This document shows positions 60,825 to 64,000 of a stretch of DNA of 64,000 bases, one piece after another (position 1 is the first letter of the stretch; each line of letters starts with the position of its first letter). The position numbers and the translations under genes were made by a program. The notes beneath the pieces were generated by a model, which ran no database searches, was not told the DNA's origin, and saw only the letters and a program-made list of their open reading frames with translations. Source of the stretch: Salvator merianae (taxonomy: Eukaryota; Chordata; Lepidosauria; Squamata; Teiidae); contig QVOM02000073.1 of NCBI GenBank assembly GCA_003586115.2, positions 29,029,298 to 29,093,297 of the forward strand, read 5' to 3'.

Positions 60825-61740
60825 TTTTAAAAAATATATAATTTTATTAAATATTTTTTATTGCACTAACATTTATAAAAATGAAAAGACAAAATTAGAA
60901 TAAGATGAAAGAAAAGAAAGAATAAGATGATTTCCAATCTTGACACTGACAAATACATCTGAATTTATACACCTCTAAATCTTTTAAACAGCTCCATCTC
61001 TTTTAACAAACCAAATGTGTTTATCATTAAACTTATTAATTGTCAAATTCCAAAATTAACAATTCTTTGTCCTTTTTACACAAAAAAGTCCATGATGGAT
61101 CCTCAATTCTAGAATAACTGTATTTTTTCCCCTAACTAAACATATCACTTTATCCATTCCTGCCAAGTATGTCAGTTTCATCAGCCATTCTGCGTTTGCA
61201 GAATTCTTCCATCCTTGTGAATATAAACTCACAGTTGTAACCATATATTGTAGTAATATCCCGTGGTGCTTCTCTGGTTTCAATTGTACATTTATCTTCA
61301 AGATCCTTTGTATAAAAATACAGATTTGAATCTTTTTTTTTTTTCTCACACGTCCACCTCATATGATAAAAGACCCCTCATGCCTTTTATATTTCTAACA
61401 TACATTTGAAATACCTTTATACATTTTTGTCATTCTTTGTGGTGTCATGTACCAATGATGCATCATCATATAAAAAAATTCTTTAAGATTATAGCACAAT
61501 GTCAATTTCAACCCCATCAACCACATATGATTCCCATTGTTCCATCTGTATATTGTAACCAAAATGTTTAGCCCACTTTATCATCCAATTCTTAACTTTT
61601 CTTTCCATTTCATATTTCAATAAAGGTTTGTGCATTTTAGCTATAACATTTTGGGCACTAGTACAAAGTGGAGTTTCAACTACTGTCTTGTCTTGGGCAG
61701 AGTGATTTTTTTTTTTTTTTAACTACTTTAAGTCTCTCTA
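60825..61740 (-). pseudogene. L1 ORF2 C-terminal part and 3' end
   Basis: Minus-strand reading gives, in shifted frames, 'WMIKWAKNFGYNIQMEQWE', then 'WYMTPQRMTKMYKG', then a 'FYHMRWTCE' remnant of the zinc-knuckle region, then 'WLMKLTYLAGMDKVICLVRG' near the C-terminus (frame 61056-61349). The order is that of L1 ORF2. AT-rich 3' UTR text follows to about 60825. Several stops and a broken cysteine cluster show it is dead. 5' truncated, as usual for L1. Confidence 0.8.
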
Positions 61741-63646
61741 CTAATTGATAATATGAAAATCACTGAAGGCTGTATCCCTCTGTAGCCAACTGTTCTCTAG
61801 ATTTAATTTAATATTCCCCTCCATAGTTTTCCAACATGTCTTAATATGTTAACCATCTTTCTCAGGCTGTTATTTCTTAGTGGGCAAACTCCAGGTTTCA
61901 TTCAAAATCCTTGCCATTTTAATAGGTTTCTATGCATTTGTATGTCTTTGTGTGCAGAATCATATGAACACTGTATTGCATGTCAAAGACACAAGGCTAA
62001 ATCCTGCCCAACCAAAGAATCCATTGGTATACTGCAGTATATGGTTATGCAATCTATTGGTATTTCTATGTCCTGATATCTGTCTAAAATTGGGTAGGCC
62101 TCAGATTTTTGGCACACCCCATTCACAATTAGACTGGCCTATTTTTTAATGCACTGGGTAAGATAAAATAACTTTTCACTGGTCTAGTGCATGAAAGACT
62201 ATGTAACATGGCTGATTTGCCAGTCTGCTCAGAAGACAGCTGCAGATCATAACTGATCCTTAGTGTTTTATGAGTTGTCTACTTGAAAATATTTAATAAT
62301 GAAAATTGAAGCATTTGGAATAGCAAACAGCAGGTGAAATTCAAAGGTGCTAGAATCTCCTCTTTGCCGTGCCTCTTTCCGATCCATAATACTATAAGAT
62401 CAAAATCCCAGCTTACTTTTCTGAATTCAGTTTTTGTACATTATTATGGCATTCCGCAAAGGCAGTCAGCAAAGACTGAAAAACAATTTCTCATCACGTC
62501 CCAATGGCTGGCATCAGAATGCCAATTTACAGCCAAAGGCAGTGCTTGTCTGACTGTGAATTTGATTGCCCACTCTTTGATCAGTGCAATACCCTACCAC
62601 CATTCCAAGCAAAAAGAAACTGAACAATTTCATTGTGCTTCAAAGGTGAAGCTGAAAAAGGCGAACAATAGAGCATTGGCACAGCTCAAGTGAAACCTTG
62701 TGAAGTGCCACTTACTGTGGCAATGTGATTTGAGCAGGCACTGCAAGGGGATGTGTTTTCATCTTTTCAGAAGATTGGATATTTTAGGGAAAAGCAGAGT
62801 GCAGTAAGCAATGAAAAGAATAGCAAAAACACCAGGATAGAGATTATTGTCCCATGAAAATAACTGCTCTGTCCCTTCAGTAACAAACAGTCTTAAGGCT
62901 GTCAGAATAATGGCTGCCCATTAAAGAATTAGCCAACACAGGCAAACTGAGCATTTGTTTGAGGCACAAATGACTATTCTGATCCTTTGGGATTTCAGCC
63001 AGTTTCCTCCGCTCCCCACTTTGACAAAGAAGTCTAAATCAAGATAAGAGCATCAGTCCATTTCAGGAAGAGCATCATTCATTGGACCAGTAGGAACCTC
63101 AGCCCTATAATTTGTTCTTTCACTTAATCACTCTTGGCTCCTTGAAAAATCCAGTCTCTGAGCAACTGGAAGGAATAATGCTCAAAAGTATTCTTTTTTT
63201 CTGTTGCACAGAAGCATAACTAAGATCATAGAATATGTGTAAAACTGTTTTAACATCTAATGCAAAAAGAAAATATATGAGTAATATTTGTACATATTTA
63301 ACCTAGTGCAATGTTATCTATTCTTCAGTAGTTTGCTTTTGATCAATGTGAGAAATATTTGGAAATTTCATAGAAAAAAATGAAAAGTAAAATAATAGGG
63401 TTCAATACCAATCAATCTATTAATATAATCCATGCATTTACAAAGTTAACAACAACAACAAATTCTAGGGAACTTGGAGTTTAAGGTTAACAAGTTGAGC
63501 ATAATTATTAGATGTCAGAGACATTCAGAAAATCTGGAAAATTAAACACAATTGAGGGAAGGGCAACCTTCAGCCAAGATGCATAAATCTCCAATCTTGC
63601 AAATAAGCTCTGACTGCTCATATGTTTGCATCAGATGGTAGTCTGT
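61741..63646. other. Unique intergenic DNA
   Basis: No gene was recognised. The 119-residue plus frame at 62334-62693 is the best uninterrupted frame here but shows no domain, signal peptide or splice context. An (ACA)n stretch lies at about 63448-63460. Confidence 0.5.
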
Positions 63647-64000
63647 GGGCCTTTCTACACTCGTATTTCAGACCCAGTCATCATTATTATAGCATGCAGG
63701 GGTCTGGAACAGCACTATCTACATGACAGCATTGATCCAGACCAAACCCTGCATCAGTCCCAAAACTCACAAGAACATGGAGCCAGCCTTTGTGGGTAGG
63801 AATGAAAATGCCTAGCCTCAGAACCCCTGGAGGACCCATTTCAGTGCCATGCTTTGATGCACTGCCACAATGAGTCCCCCAGTAGTCCAGAAAATGGAGA
63901 GATACCTTCTGCACACTTCTGTATTCTGCATCGGGAGCCACTGGTATACCTGTTTAATCATGTTTATCGGTGATCGAGATCAAGGGTCCCTTGATCTGGA
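63647..64000. mobile_element. GGGCC-family DNA element, left part, runs off window
   Basis: The left end GGGCCTTTCTACACTCG matches the family; the right end lies beyond the window. The 84-residue minus frame inside has no motif. Confidence 0.5.

Noticed and set aside
62334..62693. 119-residue plus-strand frame in unique DNA
   Set aside because: No domain, signal or splice context was visible; kept as intergenic. Transcript or conservation data would be needed to revive it.

Overview
This window looks like gene-poor vertebrate intergenic DNA, most probably from a squamate reptile (lizard or gecko). That placement is inference from the repeats: L1 fragments, MIR/L2-type SINEs ending in GAA/CTT tails, many short GC-rich DNA-transposon derivatives with GGGCC ends, hAT-type elements with TAGGGATGTGCAC ends, and a Tc1-like element. 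No host protein-coding gene, rRNA or functional tRNA could be supported on either strand. Almost all open frames are chance frames inside repeats. The only recognisable protein signatures belong to transposable elements, and all of these are broken.

Layout. 1-9.2 kb: AT-rich unique sequence with one 182-bp hairpin MITE, one degraded hAT-like element and one retroposon fragment. 9.2-18.7 kb: an L1 3' piece, then a 3.6-kb block present twice around a 518-bp run of N (10067-13672 and 14191-18354). The copies differ mainly by a 576-bp LTR-like insertion and microsatellite lengths. This looks like two overlapping contigs or haplotypes laid end to end, although a true tandem duplication cannot be excluded. 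18.3-21.2 kb: GC-rich foldback DNA elements. 22.7-23.0 kb: a MIR-like SINE. 23.05-28.72 kb: a Ty1/copia retrotransposon on the minus strand with both LTRs, a 5-bp target duplication, a primer-binding site matching the anticodon part of initiator-Met tRNA, a polypurine tract, and gag, integrase, RT and RNase H remnants. A 943-bp hAT element interrupts its integrase/RT junction, and a 181-bp MITE sits in one LTR only.

29-50 kb: unique AT-rich DNA with scattered GGGCC-ended elements, a 199-bp GC-rich foldback with a target duplication, an 85-bp near-perfect palindrome, L1 3' ends and a tRNA-derived SINE. Beside the SINE lies an inverted copy of a microsatellite block also found near 12.7 and 17.4 kb. 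52.66-53.80 kb: a second young hAT-type element with four 145-bp internal tandem units. 57.53-59.12 kb: a nearly full-length but dead Tc1-like transposon with IR/DR-type ends. 60.8-61.7 kb: another L1 3' end. The window ends inside another GGGCC-ended element.

No genes here work together as a host system. The biological story is layered transposition, with several insertions datable against each other, plus one probable assembly problem. Boundaries given as about are by eye; family names rest on visible termini, target duplications and short protein motifs only.
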